DNA of 64,000 bases from a virus. Positions within the stretch are counted from its first letter, which is position 1, and each line of letters opens with the position of its first letter. The stretch covers positions 1-64,000 of IMG/VR virus record IMGVR_UViG_3300020474_000006; one strand, 5' to 3'. Made by a program: the position numbers and the translations under genes. Shown in pieces: positions 31,962 to 40,882 of this stretch. The notes under the pieces were generated by a model. It did not search any database, was not told where the DNA came from, and worked only from the letters and a program-made list of their open reading frames with translations.

Positions 31962-31968
31962 TATTTAG
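31962..31968 (-). promoter_or_regulatory. late promoter of gp20
   Basis: CTAAATA on the minus strand in the gap between gp19 and gp20. Confidence 0.6.
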
Positions 31969-31976
31969 ACCAGATA

Positions 31977-32555
31977 TCAAACAGACTGGGGATACCAGTA
32001 GTTAACTGCAAATTCTACAGTAAATTCTTCAATAGTATCCGTAGTATCGTAAGACAGGTCAATTGCAGAAATATTAACTGGAAAGATGTCTGCAAATTTA
32101 TACTTTGCAATAGTCTCAAGACCAGTTCCCTTGGAGTTGTTTACACCGTAACCAACGTTAGACTTTTTCCTGCCTAAGTGTTTAACGGTAGCAGATCTCA
32201 TATAATCTGAGGGATTGGTTGCACCAGATGCTTCTTGATAGTTAGCAACGAACTGTGCCCATTCTTCAAATGCTCTTCTGATTTTGAAATCAGTGTCATT
32301 AATGACGGTAATGGTCCAGTTATCAAATGTACGGTCACCATTAACTTTGAAAGTACGTCCTCTAAAAGGAACATCAATCGAAGCTACATTAGAAGCAGGA
32401 AGGTTTGCTGCCTTACACATATATTTAAAAACGTCTCCATCATACTTGGCAACCCCCGTAGGAAGATCGCCAGGTGTGATTTCAACCTCAAATAGATTGG
32501 GGCGTGCGCCGCCCCCTACAAGTTTTGATTTAAAGTCGGTAAGTGAATGTGCCAT
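31977..32555 (-). CDS. gp19: gp19 tail tube protein
   Basis: A 192-residue tube subunit whose stacked hexamers carry DNA through the contracted sheath. Family features include NLFEVEITPGDLP, RTFKVNGDRTFDNWTITVIND and the C-terminal EFTVEFAVNYWYP. An AAGGAG ribosome site and a CTAAATA promoter lie upstream. Order gp18-gp19-gp20 is as in T4. Confidence 0.94.
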   Translation of the reverse strand: MAHSLTDFKSKLVGGGARPNLFEVEITPGDLPTGVAKYDGDVFKYMCKAANLPASNVASIDVPFRGRTFKVNGDRTFDNWTITVINDTDFKIRRAFEEWAQFVANYQEASGATNPSDYMRSATVKHLGRKKSNVGYGVNNSKGTGLETIAKYKFADIFPVNISAIDLSYDTTDTIEEFTVEFAVNYWYPQSV

Positions 32556-32574
32556 TTTTAATTCTCCTTATTGT

Positions 32575-32581
32575 TATTTAG
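32575..32581 (-). promoter_or_regulatory. late promoter of gp19
   Basis: CTAAATA on the minus strand, 20 bases before the gp19 ATG. Confidence 0.6.
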
Positions 32582-32593
32582 ATAATAATATAA

Positions 32594-34813
32594 TCAAACT
32601 CTACCTGCTACTTCTTCAAAACTGACGCCAGTTCTGGTAGCAACGAAAGTAAGTGTTACGTAGTTGATGCTCTTAGCAGGTTTCAGGAAGATGTCTGCTC
32701 TGAACTCATTATTATCAATAACATCAGGAGTGTTATTTGTACTGTCACAAATAACCAAGAATCCGTAGAGTCCTCTCTTCGCTTCAATATCACGCAAGAA
32801 GGGTTCAACGATGTTTCTAAAGTTTGCTCTCGTTAACTCATCATTGAGTTCAAAGAGTTGAGCTTGTGCTGCTCTCTCAAGTGCTTGCTCAATAGTGAGG
32901 AACAAACGACGAACGTTAATTCTGTCAAATGCGGAGGCATATCCAAGAGCAGTCTTGTCTCCAAACAGAAGTGTTCCGATACCAGGTGTGGTGATAAAGG
33001 AGTTAACTCTGTTAGGATACAGTTTGTCTCTTTGTGCTTTGGTTGGGTTGTATGCAAGTTTAACCGAGTTGTTGATAACTCCACGCTGTTGTCCGGCAGG
33101 CGAGAACCATGGGAATGCAACCAAGTTTGTGCGAGTCATCAGACCAGCAACATCTGGGTTACATGGTACATAACGGAAGATGTTGTTAAATCTGTCATAC
33201 TGATACTTGTAACCACTATCGAAGATCGCGTATGAAGACGATTGAAGTGGAGCAAAGTAGTTAATTAAGTTGTTTGTTTGAGTCGTGGTGTTGGTGATGT
33301 TAACCAAGTTTGCTCTATGAGGACCAACAACCGCAACACAATCTTTTCTTGCATTTGCAAGAGAGATGATGTAGTTTGCCTTTGCCTGTGAATCAGACTC
33401 ATTGGTACAACCAGGACCCATGATCAGGTAGTCAACTTCAATCTCGTCTTTGTTTTCAAAGAGTTGATAAGAAGTGATGAGGCTAGAAAGTTCTGCCTTC
33501 ATTCCGTTTGCTGCGGAATAATCAACACCACCACCAAGAGTGAAGGTCTTATTACCAAGAACAGAGAAGGTTACATCCTGAGAATCAAGTCCGAAGAGAC
33601 CGTCGCCAGTTGTAACTGGAGTAAAGTCAGTGGAGAATCCAGATGCTCTAGGTACGCAAGTAGAACCGCCACTGGTAGTGATACCAGAGGAAAGGTTGTA
33701 TCCAGAGTAGACATTTGCAGAGAAGTCTGCAATATAGTCCTTGTAGTAGTTCTTAGTAGGAGCGTTGTAATCTGAGATAGCATCTCCTGCTTTGGAGAGA
33801 TTCAAGAAATTCTCAATCAGATTACCCTTGATACCAGTAATACTTCCGGTATCATCAACGACAGCAACGTGGATACCATCGTTCTTACCATTTCTATCGG
33901 TTACAAAGACGTTAGACGTAGGTCTTGGAGCGATAGACTTCCAGAACAGAGTAGAGTTGCTTAAACCAAGAGTTTGTTGATCATACCAGTCAACTGCAGT
34001 TCCAGGTGTATATACTTTATTAGGAATTATACCCGTGGTATTAACACCAGCGTTGTTGACAATGTTCAGTCCAGTTCCAGTTCCGAATGCTGCGAAGGAA
34101 GTACCCTCTGCATAATCGATTTTGGTTTCGGTGGATCCAGTACCGACAGTTTCTACGCGAGAAACAACTTTGATATCAATTGTACTAGAATTGCCACTAG
34201 AGTCCGTCGTCAGACCCGTGATGATTCCTTTCAGGAATCCAGTAAATTCAGAGGTAGTTCCAGTTCCAGGAATTACAACTCCACTCAGGGAAGCGGTAAC
34301 TCCAAATCCGATTTGTGCTCCAGCTTGACTGAGAGAAGTGGTTGCTATGCCAACAGTTTGATCTGCAAAATCATCGATGTAGCAGACTTTTAAACCGTTG
34401 CCCCAAGCACCAGGGTTCTTAGCAGCATAAGTAAAAGTATTATCACTTTCCTTATGGTTCTGCTGATAATCGTCGTAGTTATTAATTTTTAAAGATGTTG
34501 TTGAAGCAATACCAACACCCGCGTTAGCATTGTTCAGCTGAGTATCATCTGTTCTTACAACCTTAAGAACTCCTCCATAGGAAAGATAGTTTGATGCACT
34601 CATCCAGTACTCATATTGAGCATCTGTCGAGATTGGTTTACCAAACGTACTAATGAGGTCTTGCTCAGTGCTGATGTCAATTGGTTCGTCAACAGGTCCA
34701 ATTGCAAAAGGTCCCGCAATCGCTCCTATATTATCTAATACGTTCTCAGCTCTTCCTACTGTAAGGTCAACCTCCCGGACTAATACGCCTGGAGACAATT
34801 GAGGAGTCGCCAT
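32594..34813 (-). CDS. gp18: gp18 tail sheath protein
   Basis: A 739-residue contractile sheath subunit. It begins PQLSPGVLVREVDLT, the conserved sheath N-terminus, and ends in the C-terminal domain with DIFLKPAKSINYVTLTFVATR. It is larger than T4 gp18 (659), with extra Gly/Thr-rich loops in the middle (GVTASLSGVVIPGTGTTSE). It has a GGAG ribosome site and an AATAAATA promoter. Confidence 0.97.
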   Translation of the reverse strand: MATPQLSPGVLVREVDLTVGRAENVLDNIGAIAGPFAIGPVDEPIDISTEQDLISTFGKPISTDAQYEYWMSASNYLSYGGVLKVVRTDDTQLNNANAGVGIASTTSLKINNYDDYQQNHKESDNTFTYAAKNPGAWGNGLKVCYIDDFADQTVGIATTSLSQAGAQIGFGVTASLSGVVIPGTGTTSEFTGFLKGIITGLTTDSSGNSSTIDIKVVSRVETVGTGSTETKIDYAEGTSFAAFGTGTGLNIVNNAGVNTTGIIPNKVYTPGTAVDWYDQQTLGLSNSTLFWKSIAPRPTSNVFVTDRNGKNDGIHVAVVDDTGSITGIKGNLIENFLNLSKAGDAISDYNAPTKNYYKDYIADFSANVYSGYNLSSGITTSGGSTCVPRASGFSTDFTPVTTGDGLFGLDSQDVTFSVLGNKTFTLGGGVDYSAANGMKAELSSLITSYQLFENKDEIEVDYLIMGPGCTNESDSQAKANYIISLANARKDCVAVVGPHRANLVNITNTTTQTNNLINYFAPLQSSSYAIFDSGYKYQYDRFNNIFRYVPCNPDVAGLMTRTNLVAFPWFSPAGQQRGVINNSVKLAYNPTKAQRDKLYPNRVNSFITTPGIGTLLFGDKTALGYASAFDRINVRRLFLTIEQALERAAQAQLFELNDELTRANFRNIVEPFLRDIEAKRGLYGFLVICDSTNNTPDVIDNNEFRADIFLKPAKSINYVTLTFVATRTGVSFEEVAGRV

Positions 34814-34848
34814 GTTTTTTTCTCCGTGGTCTCATGTTTAACTGAAAA

Positions 34849-34856
34849 TATTTATT
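34849..34856 (-). promoter_or_regulatory. late promoter of gp18
   Basis: AATAAATA on the minus strand, 36 bases before the gp18 ATG, in a gap (34814-34892) that holds nothing else recognisable except a weak AT-rich stem. Confidence 0.58.
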
Positions 34857-34892
34857 AAAAACGATGTTTTCACAGGGGAAATATGACGTGAA

Positions 34893-35114
34893 TTACCAAT
34901 CTGGGTATTCCCATCTTATACCTGGTTTTTTATTTGACAATATTCTTTTTATTGTACATTCTTTGCATTCATAAGAATATGATGAAGCAACCGGTCCTCT
35001 ATCCTTTCTTGTTCTATAAAATCCATCAATTAAATTTTTTGTTATTCCACAGGTTCTACATTTTCTATCTTGTAGTAAAAGGTGACCAAGTTTTATTTGA
35101 CCATCAAGATCCAT
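34893..35114 (-). CDS. zinc-ribbon protein coupled to gp17
   Basis: A 73-residue protein (MDLDGQIKLG) with paired cysteine motifs CRTCG and CKEC separated by about 27 residues, the pattern of a zinc ribbon as found at the start of endonuclease VII-like and other phage nucleases. The basic linker (YRTRKDRG) could contact nucleic acid. The ATG at 35112-35114 makes a TAATG overlap with the terminase stop. There is no nuclease motif beyond the zinc site. It may assist packaging or be a stand-alone DNA-binding factor. Confidence 0.75.
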   Translation of the reverse strand: MDLDGQIKLGHLLLQDRKCRTCGITKNLIDGFYRTRKDRGPVASSYSYECKECTIKRILSNKKPGIRWEYPDW

Positions 35115-36763
35115 TAGCGATATTCCCACATAAAAGATCTATCACCATATTCATCTGCTTTGAACCAAGTATCTCCTTCACCATCAACAAAACTGTTATC
35201 ATCTAAACCATCATTTAAGAACCCAAATGGAGCCATGTCCTGTTCTATTTGATTTTTCTGTTCCTCATACAATCTCTTACGAACATCTTGATCAGTCAAC
35301 TCCTTAAAGTAATCCATCTGGACTAACCAGGCATAAATGACAAGACACATTGCTAAGTCATCATTGCACCCTTCCTCAGCTTCAAATGAATTGTGTTTAG
35401 ATATAAATGTTGTTAGTTCAGAAATAATCTCATAATCATTAAAGATAACTTTATCTTCTTCTATAAGAGTCTTAAGATTAAGTGATCCAACTTTTTTTAC
35501 AGTCTTGGACATCTTAACTCCCAATTGAGTTTTCTTACCAGAGAATCCCTGTCCTACAATTTGACCTGCTCTACCTCTCATGGAACACATGAGAAGATTT
35601 TGATATTCAAGATCATACTGTAAAATACTTGCAACCTGATCACCAATATCATTAACTTCGCATAAGATATATGCACTATTATAATTTTTTGCTATTTCGT
35701 AAATAATATTTGGAAACAACATTGGTTTGATATCATTGTTTCTATATTTTGCAACTATCTTATGTGGAAACTCTGTGATATCTACAACTACGAATGCTGA
35801 GTAGTCTTCTCCAACTCCTCTAGCAACGTCAACTGTCATAACATAATCGTGATCCTGTATTGGATTTTCATACACATCCAATCCAGCATTTCTTTGTATT
35901 GGATTGTCGTATATTAAAGTTCTCAATTTACTTGGAGCAATCAGAGTATTGACCGATCCTAAAAATTCACACTCAAACTCAACTTTGAATTGTGCTTCTG
36001 AGGTATTTGCAATTGTAGTCTCTTTCCACTTATCATCTCTACCAGGAACTTCTGACCAGTGGACATCTGTTGGAATATATTCATTTTTACCTTTTTCAGC
36101 ATCGTGCCACATACGGTAGAAATGATTCATACCATGTGGTGTAGATACAATAATTACTTTGGTGTTTTTACCAGAAGTAATAGTAGGATAAACAGATGCA
36201 AAGAACGAGTCTGCAACATGGTTTGGAACGAATGCGAATTCGTCGAGGAAGAGAATGTTAAACGACATGCCTCGGACAGCACTTGCAGACGTAGAAGCTG
36301 CCAATATCTTACTGCCATTTTCTAACTCCAGAGATCCTTTGTTCCATGCAATAATACCCTGCTGCATCCATTTGGGCAAGTTCTCATATGCAGTTTGTAA
36401 TCTTCCTAGAAGTTCTCTAGCAGTTGCTGCTTTGTTAGCAAGGATGCCAATATTAACAGAGTCATTGAATACCGCATAATGAAGAAGATAAGAAACAACT
36501 GTAGTACTTTTGCCAGTTTGACGGGGCATTTTACAGATGTTAAATCTATTCTCATGAAAATTATTGATTAACTTTTCTTGGAAATGATATGGATGAAACT
36601 GAGTAAGACCCTCATCCAAAGAAACAATTTTTATATATTTGTTAGCAAAATAGACAGGATCTTCTTTGCATCTCATAAACTCAAGAATTTGTTCTTGAGT
36701 AAACTCGATTGCAGTATTTGCTTTTTTTAGATTGGGATTACCAAGATATACATTATCAGACAT
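35114..36763 (-). CDS. gp17: gp17 terminase large subunit
   Basis: A 549-residue packaging motor. ATPase motifs: Walker A PRQTGKST (80-87) and Walker B ILFLDEF (170-176). The nuclease domain carries MTVDVARGVGEDYS (first metal-binding aspartate) and a terminal acidic NDDLAMCLVIYAW. It is shorter than T4 gp17 (610). It cuts and pumps concatemeric DNA into the prohead through gp20. It overlaps a small zinc-ribbon gene by one base. Confidence 0.97.
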   Translation of the reverse strand: MSDNVYLGNPNLKKANTAIEFTQEQILEFMRCKEDPVYFANKYIKIVSLDEGLTQFHPYHFQEKLINNFHENRFNICKMPRQTGKSTTVVSYLLHYAVFNDSVNIGILANKAATARELLGRLQTAYENLPKWMQQGIIAWNKGSLELENGSKILAASTSASAVRGMSFNILFLDEFAFVPNHVADSFFASVYPTITSGKNTKVIIVSTPHGMNHFYRMWHDAEKGKNEYIPTDVHWSEVPGRDDKWKETTIANTSEAQFKVEFECEFLGSVNTLIAPSKLRTLIYDNPIQRNAGLDVYENPIQDHDYVMTVDVARGVGEDYSAFVVVDITEFPHKIVAKYRNNDIKPMLFPNIIYEIAKNYNSAYILCEVNDIGDQVASILQYDLEYQNLLMCSMRGRAGQIVGQGFSGKKTQLGVKMSKTVKKVGSLNLKTLIEEDKVIFNDYEIISELTTFISKHNSFEAEEGCNDDLAMCLVIYAWLVQMDYFKELTDQDVRKRLYEEQKNQIEQDMAPFGFLNDGLDDNSFVDGEGDTWFKADEYGDRSFMWEYR

Positions 36764-36770
36764 AAATTAC

Positions 36771-38459
36771 TCAGCAATTCCACTTTCTAAGTGATTTATT
36801 AATTCTACTATCAGGATCTCTTGCGGTTTTAGCAGAAGTTAATTTACTTTTCATTCCCTTCATTCGAGCGCAGAAGGATGCCCTCCTGGGATTTCCAACC
36901 TTCTTGCTTGGTGCCTTAAGGTCAGATCCTGGATTTTCCTTTTCATAAGACTTGCGTCCTTTTTCGTTGAGTCCACCTTCTTTATTTTTTCCTGATTTTT
37001 TTGTCCATGCTGCTCCTTCTGCAACTTGGAGCAATGGTTGTCCTGGGACATAATCGGCGGTTTGGTAACTTTGTACTCTTGCGCCAGGATAAACTTTGTC
37101 TACTTCAATCTGTACTTCTGCTCTAGTAGGAACTCTGGTAGAAGGGAAGAACATTCTAAGTACATAATATCTACCTCTCCAATTGAGAGATGTCATAATA
37201 ATATTGCCAGTTCTAGATGGCATTCTAACCGCTTCACTCATTGGTTTTACATAATTCTTATTGGGACCTAGTTTGCCACCGTTGCCACCTCTAGGTTTAT
37301 CACATGGAGACATTCCATGAACAGGACAATCTTCACCTTCATGAGTGTGGTTACACCCTTTCTTTTCATCAATTTGTTCAACTTCTTCTTTTTTGACACA
37401 GTTTGGATATCTCTTTCCAAACATGGTCTTCATGCCTTTCTTTTCATAACCTTTCCAACACTTTTCATCGAGTTCGGATCCCGATGTATCAAGTTCAAAT
37501 TCTTCCTTCTTGGATTTATTTCCCCAGTTCTTTGCACCTGCTTTTCTGCATTTGACTAGTGCTCCTGACGCATATGCACTTGGCCATACAGAGTAACGTG
37601 ACTTGACCTTATGATAGCAAGCGTCTTTTTCCCCCGCTGCTTCATCAATGTCGATCTCATCACCTACTTCTACATTATTTTCTACGAACCATCCACGGTT
37701 TACTTCCAAAGCACAAATTACCTCTCCATCAGAAGCAACTGGACTTTCCTCATATGGTTCTAATTGTTTGATGCTTTCAATAATACCTTCCTCTGTAATG
37801 AATGCAATATCAAGAGGAATTTTTGTTTCTGTCATATGAAAAGACTGATTTGCAACTTCATCAAAGATGAACAACATCCCACTATTAATATCCAAACTTT
37901 CACGGAACATAAGTCCCAGATTAAAATCCCTAATATTATTTGGTATTTCAATTTGGAGTGGTAAGGTTGTAAATTCTTCAGTCTTCACGTTGATTGCCTT
38001 CCCTTTTCTATTTGGATTTGGATCTTTTGCATTCTTTCTACGAAACGCTGCTTGCTCCTCATCTTTAGAGAGATTGCGTTTCATTTTTGAAGAACCACAC
38101 TTTGGTTTTGTGGTTTGTCCTGGTTGCTTGGCACAAGGTTTTCCAGCGTATTTCCCACCCAGTTGAACCCAACCAGGCTTGCCATCACTAGACTTACTCT
38201 TGCCAAACCAGTCACGCAGAGAAGAATCACCACTTTTCGATTCACTTACTCCTCCACCATTACCATTACCATTGGAACCATTACCATTACCATTAGAACC
38301 ATTATCATTCTTATTCTCATCATCATCTACAGAATGACCATTCTCCTTACGGAGATATCCGGCACGACCTACTGCCTTAAATCCCTGAGGGATTGGTTTA
38401 CACTTTTTATCGGTGTAGCAATAGTATTGTCCAGAAGGACATTTACCGTTTTTCTTCAT
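36771..38459 (-). CDS. multidomain DUF192-containing protein near terminase
   Basis: A 562-residue protein. The N-terminal part has a Cys-rich stretch (CPSGQYYCYTDKKCKP) followed by an Asn/Gly low-complexity run. The middle (about LPLQIEIPNNIRDFNLGLMF to VEVGDEIDID) is a DUF192-like domain. A CYHKVKSRYSVWPSAYASGAL module and a CWKGYEKKGMKTMFGKRYPNC module follow; such short modules recur in large cyanophage proteins. It carries GCNHTHEGEDCPVH, which could bind metal. No enzyme activity is evident. It is preceded by a TATAAATA promoter and lies 7 bases before gp17, so it is late and packaging-linked. Confidence 0.7.
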   Translation of the reverse strand: MKKNGKCPSGQYYCYTDKKCKPIPQGFKAVGRAGYLRKENGHSVDDDENKNDNGSNGNGNGSNGNGNGGGVSESKSGDSSLRDWFGKSKSSDGKPGWVQLGGKYAGKPCAKQPGQTTKPKCGSSKMKRNLSKDEEQAAFRRKNAKDPNPNRKGKAINVKTEEFTTLPLQIEIPNNIRDFNLGLMFRESLDINSGMLFIFDEVANQSFHMTETKIPLDIAFITEEGIIESIKQLEPYEESPVASDGEVICALEVNRGWFVENNVEVGDEIDIDEAAGEKDACYHKVKSRYSVWPSAYASGALVKCRKAGAKNWGNKSKKEEFELDTSGSELDEKCWKGYEKKGMKTMFGKRYPNCVKKEEVEQIDEKKGCNHTHEGEDCPVHGMSPCDKPRGGNGGKLGPNKNYVKPMSEAVRMPSRTGNIIMTSLNWRGRYYVLRMFFPSTRVPTRAEVQIEVDKVYPGARVQSYQTADYVPGQPLLQVAEGAAWTKKSGKNKEGGLNEKGRKSYEKENPGSDLKAPSKKVGNPRRASFCARMKGMKSKLTSAKTARDPDSRINKSLRKWNC

Positions 38460-38480
38460 GTTAGCAATAGTTCATAGAGA

Positions 38481-38488
38481 TATTTATA
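38481..38488 (-). promoter_or_regulatory. late promoter of the DUF192 gene
   Basis: Exact TATAAATA on the minus strand, 22 bases before the ATG. Confidence 0.72.
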
Positions 38489-38493
38489 AGATA

Positions 38494-40404
38494 TTATCCG
38501 TCTAATGCCACAGTAAGACCAAGAGTCATACCAGGTAGTGACTGCCAGGATGTTCCATCATAAAACTCAAGTTTTAATGATGTTGTATTGAAGATAATAG
38601 CACCTTGCGAGAAAGATCCAGCATCCCTAGCAGTCGTTGTATATAATGGTGGATAGAATGCAGTAGATGCCTTAACCGTTGAAGCAGTTACAATTCCGGC
38701 ATAATCAGCACTACCAGAAGATAAGATTGTTACTCCAACTCCAGGACCACTTTCATAATCATATCCAACATTTATTTGAGTTCTAGCAGTTACAATACCA
38801 ATAGAATCAACATTAATTTTATTTTCAGTTCTGAGTGTTCCACCAATAGTTACATTTCCATCAACATATTGATCTCCACCAACATAAAGTGCAAAATCAG
38901 TTCTGGCAGTTGTTGCAATACCAACATTTTTAGTAGTACTAACACCAATAGTATCAGAGGACCATGTTCCACCAGCTCCAACACCACCACCATCCTCAAC
39001 TTTCCACTTATTAGTGGCATCATTCCACTTTAGGATATATCCATCCTGCAATCCAGAAATGTCTACATCGTCAAGATCTTTGATGAATCCTGCACCACCG
39101 CCACCGATAGATCCAAGTTGATATTGTACCCTTTCTACAAATCTTTTGTAATGCTGTTGTAACTGGTCTAGAGTAACAAAATTTTGATCCAGAGGAGTTA
39201 ATGGATCAGAGTTTTTAATATCAGGGGGATCTTCTCCAAGAGGAACATTTGTTTCTGCTAAAAGTTTTTGCTCTTCTTTCAGTTGTTTCTGAGAAGACTT
39301 GATATCTTCAATAATTTTATAAAGACCTTTAATATCAGACTTCACATAATCAAGGTCTTTATCATAATATTTGACTTCAGGAAGACCAGAAATCTCTTCC
39401 TTCAATTCAGTAAAATACTTGAGAAGCAACTCATCAGTTTTTACACTGGTGTAGTTAATTTCTTTTAGTTCTTTGTCAAGATTTTTCTTAAGTTGATTAT
39501 ATTCTCCAACAATTTGTTTCTTTAGTTTGCGATCATCATCTTTAAATTCTTTATGGTATTCCCACATCTTTAATGATGAGGATCTCAATTCCTTCCAAAT
39601 TTTATCTTTCTCTTCGTCAATACGTTCGTTTACTTTTCCATCAAGATTAATAATATCTGAATTAATCTTAGTCGTATTGTTAAAATATTTTGCTTCTACA
39701 TCTTCAGAAAGTTGTTCGATGTCATACTCAATCTTTCCTCTCAACCCTTCAATTTTATCACTAACTTTTACGAAATCATCATCAATGATACTAAAAGTTT
39801 TACCTATCCAAGAAAAATCTGGGACTTCATTTATTTCATTAACCCATTTAGGAAATTTTGGGATCGATGATTTTACCTCATCAATAGCTCCACAAATTGC
39901 CTCAATCTCAGCATCATAATATTTTACTTCGGGTAGGTTGACTACATCAGTTTGAAGACTATCAATTCTGTCTTCAATGGCGGTTACTTGCTCATCATAA
40001 TATTTGACTTCTGGAAGATCTTTGATTTGTTCTCTTACCAGATCAATCTGTCCACATATTGCTTCTACTTCTCTATCGTAATATTTGACTTCTGGAAGTT
40101 GAGAAATCTGTTCTGCAAGATCTTCAAGTTCTCTATCATAATATTTGACTTCTGGAATGTCTGGGATGTCTTTTCTGACATCATTAATCAGACGAATTAA
40201 TTCGGGAAATGGTGGGATAATATCTTTTACTTCTGCAAATGCATTCCCATCAGCATCTTCAATAGTTTGTGTTCCTTCTTCTATCTCAATATAGTCTTCT
40301 ACAGAAGGGAGTTCCTCTGCGTTCTCTTCTGTAATATAATCTTCTATTGATGGGAGACTTTCATCTCCACCAAAATCCTCATATGAGGGTAAATCCTTTG
40401 ACAT
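38494..40404 (-). CDS. repeat-rich structural protein between gp16 and gp17
   Basis: A 636-residue protein with three LPSxED repeats at the N-terminus (residues 5-10, 17-22 and 32-37) and five EVKYYD repeats (four at 85-90, 105-110, 132-137 and 159-164, one near 345). Each EVKYYD is followed by a helical segment of about 20 residues, and a long coiled-coil middle follows. The C-terminus is tail-fibre-like (YVGGDQYVDGNVTIGG; LEFYDGTSWQSLPG). It is most likely a virion protein. The repeats could dock partners or build a fibrous shaft. No catalytic motif. Confidence 0.8.
   Translation of the reverse strand: MSKDLPSYEDFGGDESLPSIEDYITEENAEELPSVEDYIEIEEGTQTIEDADGNAFAEVKDIIPPFPELIRLINDVRKDIPDIPEVKYYDRELEDLAEQISQLPEVKYYDREVEAICGQIDLVREQIKDLPEVKYYDEQVTAIEDRIDSLQTDVVNLPEVKYYDAEIEAICGAIDEVKSSIPKFPKWVNEINEVPDFSWIGKTFSIIDDDFVKVSDKIEGLRGKIEYDIEQLSEDVEAKYFNNTTKINSDIINLDGKVNERIDEEKDKIWKELRSSSLKMWEYHKEFKDDDRKLKKQIVGEYNQLKKNLDKELKEINYTSVKTDELLLKYFTELKEEISGLPEVKYYDKDLDYVKSDIKGLYKIIEDIKSSQKQLKEEQKLLAETNVPLGEDPPDIKNSDPLTPLDQNFVTLDQLQQHYKRFVERVQYQLGSIGGGGAGFIKDLDDVDISGLQDGYILKWNDATNKWKVEDGGGVGAGGTWSSDTIGVSTTKNVGIATTARTDFALYVGGDQYVDGNVTIGGTLRTENKINVDSIGIVTARTQINVGYDYESGPGVGVTILSSGSADYAGIVTASTVKASTAFYPPLYTTTARDAGSFSQGAIIFNTTSLKLEFYDGTSWQSLPGMTLGLTVALDG
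39361..40159 (-). repeat. EVKYYD-coding repeats
   Basis: Five near-identical stretches coding (L/I/V)PEVKYYD lie around 39361-39381, 39915-39937, 39994-40016, 40077-40099 and 40137-40159. Their nucleotide sequences are also similar, consistent with recent duplication or strong constraint. Confidence 0.85.
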
Positions 40405-40447
40405 CTTATTAGTACATTAATACTTCGGGATTTCTCTCCCTTCCAAT

Positions 40448-40882
40448 TTATTTAGGATCCTCCTTAAGTCCATCTTTCAGCATTTTTGCTAAGTCCGCAG
40501 TAGATCCAACAAATAGAGCGTTATTCACGGTTGATGGTCCTTTAACCTTTTCCTCTGCTTCTACGTCTTTAAGTTTCTTTTGGAGGTCTAATAGTTTATC
40601 TGTAGCATCAGCAACGTTTTTAATTAACTGACCTGCAACTTCATATGCCCTTGGCATTTCACTTTCTTGTGCAAGTTCAAGAACTCCGTTTAATGCCTCT
40701 TGTCCTTTCTCGATGATAGAGTAAAGATTACCCCTAGTGTATTCATAATCTTTTTTGATATCATCAACACCTTCTTTTACTTTTTCAATTTTATCTCTAA
40801 TTACTTCTGGTTGAACAACATCACCCGAGTCCGAAGTGTCAAAAGTCTCGTTGAGTTTGTTGAAGTTTTTTGTCATAACCAT
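40448..40882 (-). CDS. gp16: gp16 terminase small subunit
   Basis: A 144-residue protein matching gp16 in IKKDYEYTRGNLYSIIEKGQEAL, PRAYEVAGQLIKNVADATDKLLDLQKK and NNALFVGSTADLAKML. It forms a ring that regulates the gp17 motor and DNA recognition. T4 gp16 has 164 residues. It overlaps gp15 by one base and is separated from gp17 by two large genes, unlike T4. Confidence 0.92.
   Translation of the reverse strand: MVMTKNFNKLNETFDTSDSGDVVQPEVIRDKIEKVKEGVDDIKKDYEYTRGNLYSIIEKGQEALNGVLELAQESEMPRAYEVAGQLIKNVADATDKLLDLQKKLKDVEAEEKVKGPSTVNNALFVGSTADLAKMLKDGLKEDPK
40449..40455 (-). promoter_or_regulatory. late promoter of the repeat-rich gene
   Basis: CTAAATA on the minus strand, overlapping the stop of gp16 and about 45 bases before the ATG at 40404. 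Confidence 0.5.

Noticed and set aside
39361-40159. EVKYYD-coding repeats as a CRISPR-like array
   Set aside because: Spacing is irregular and the repeats are in frame within a protein-coding gene with conserved amino-acid pattern.
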